A stretch of DNA of 8,037 nt, from contig DCGH01000096.1 of the NCBI GenBank assembly GCA_002315205.1, positions 1 through 8,037 of the forward strand, read 5' to 3'. A model generated the notes under the pieces. It was given only the letters and a program-made list of their open reading frames with translations. It was not told the origin of the DNA and ran no database searches. The stretch is from Erysipelotrichaceae bacterium UBA1783. GTDB lineage: Bacteria > Bacillota_I > Bacilli_A > Erysipelotrichales > Erysipelotrichaceae. Shown piece after piece: positions 7,795 to 8,037 of this stretch. Made by a program: the position numbers and the translations under genes. Positions within the stretch are counted from its first letter, which is position 1, and each line of letters opens with the position of its first letter.

Positions 7795-7813
7795 GCTCTT
7801 TCGATAACAAGCC
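7788..7813 (-). promoter_or_regulatory. RAT (ribonucleic antiterminator) for the LicT-type protein
   Basis: The minus strand reads GGCTTGTTATCGAAAG followed by AGCAAAACCT. This matches the family pattern GGnTTGTTA...GCAAAACC. The lower stem pairs AGG with CCU and UU with AA, with the usual asymmetric internal loops. The upper stem is only about 2 bp and is capped by GAAA, which is shorter than in the B. subtilis sac and bgl elements I know. It lies about 8 nt after the predicted transcription start. Confidence 0.88.
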
Positions 7814-7827
7814 TTTGCTGTATTTTT

Positions 7828-7856
7828 ATTAAAACATATTATGAAAGCGTATGCAA
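7828..7856 (-). promoter_or_regulatory. Promoter of the beta-glucoside operon
   Basis: On the minus strand TTGCAT (7851-7856) is followed after 17 bp by TTTAAT (7828-7833), which matches 5 of 6 positions of the -10 consensus and carries an upstream TG (extended -10). The predicted start is near 7821, giving a leader of about 145 nt. A-tracts directly upstream (7861-7890) could act as an UP element. The -35 box is weak (3 of 6). Confidence 0.6.
7842..7855. promoter_or_regulatory. cre-like catabolite repression site
   Basis: Plus strand TGAAAGCGTATGCA matches 12 of 14 positions of the CcpA consensus TGWNANCGNTNWCA (minus strand also 12 of 14), including the central CG. It overlaps the -35 box and spacer of the operon promoter, where bound CcpA would block RNA polymerase when preferred sugars are present. 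Confidence 0.6.
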
Positions 7857-7880
7857 TATATTTTTTAAATTTTTTTTAAT

Positions 7881-7940
7881 CTTTTTTTTTCAACAATTTG
7901 GACCAATAGAATGATTCATTCAAATTGTTGATAAAAAAAG
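7881..7940. repeat. 20-bp inverted repeat with nested small palindrome
   Basis: Positions 7881-7900 and 7921-7940 are complementary at 19 of 20 positions. They comprise CAACAATTTG with CAAATTGTTG plus flanking T and A tracts, around a 20-nt spacer. Inside it, GAATGA-T-TCATTC (7909-7921) is a separate perfect palindrome. The T tract precedes and the A tract follows on the plus strand, so it is not a standard terminator in either direction. It lies just upstream of the beta-glucoside promoter. Confidence 0.7.
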
Positions 7941-8037
7941 GGGTGTAAACCTCAACGTCATTAAGTTAAGAAAATGAAAAGAAGCACAATTATTAGGGAA
8001 AATGATAGTTGTCTTTCTTTGATGATAAAATAAATAA
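7941..8037. other. Right-end segment without a recognisable gene
   Basis: About 97 nt reaching the window edge. The only ATG-initiated frame of note (7974-8033, 19 codons) has no ribosome binding site and is not called. The stretch CGTCATTAAGTTAAG (7956-7970) stands out by eye but is not identified. On the minus strand, GGT-TTAC-ACC followed by CCTTTTTTT (7933-7950) could be a very weak terminator of a gene beyond the window. Confidence 0.4.

Noticed and set aside
7974..8033. A 19-codon frame at the right end (MKRSTIIREN...)
   Set aside because: There is no ribosome binding site or promoter, and the length is within chance expectation in AT-rich DNA.

Overview
The window looks like a low-G+C Gram-positive (Firmicutes/Bacillota) chromosome. 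It is AT-rich and has strong GGAGG-type ribosome binding sites, PTS genes, a cre-like operator and a LicT-type antitermination leader. An erysipelotrichial or clostridial gut/oral anaerobe would fit, but I cannot fix the genus from sequence alone.

Left part (1-1180). The 5' half of a tRNA-Leu(UAG) gene lies on the minus strand and runs off the window edge. Its promoter is back-to-back with that of a membrane-anchored or secreted protein of unknown function (111-665), and the two -35 boxes overlap. The second gene appears to have no leader and no Shine-Dalgarno sequence. Next, with its own promoter and a clean terminator, is a small charged protein made of four 27-residue repeats (743-1141).

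Middle (1190-3420). A tight plus-strand operon holds a TetR-family repressor, an isoprenylcysteine methyltransferase-like integral membrane protein and an alpha/beta hydrolase with an intact catalytic triad. TCGGT(C/T)AAT half-sites surround the promoter, so autoregulation by the TetR protein is likely. A bidirectional terminator (3395-3420) separates this operon from the convergent one.

Right part (3483-7860, minus strand). This is a beta-glucoside utilisation operon in the order antiterminator (BglG/LicT), PTS EIIBC, GH1 6-phospho-beta-glucosidase, free IIA(Glc)-type protein. Its leader holds a promoter, a cre-like box over the -35 region, a RAT antiterminator overlapping a strong intrinsic terminator, and another hairpin directly upstream of the ribosome binding site. 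EIIBC and IIA would import and phosphorylate the sugar, the glucosidase would split the phospho-sugar, and the antiterminator would allow transcription when substrate is present.

Right end (7861-8037). No convincing gene. It holds A/T tracts, a 20-bp inverted repeat with one mismatch, and a short unexplained segment reaching the window edge. I saw no CRISPR array and no transposase gene. The least explained items are the TetR/methyltransferase/hydrolase module, the repeat protein and the right-end inverted repeat.
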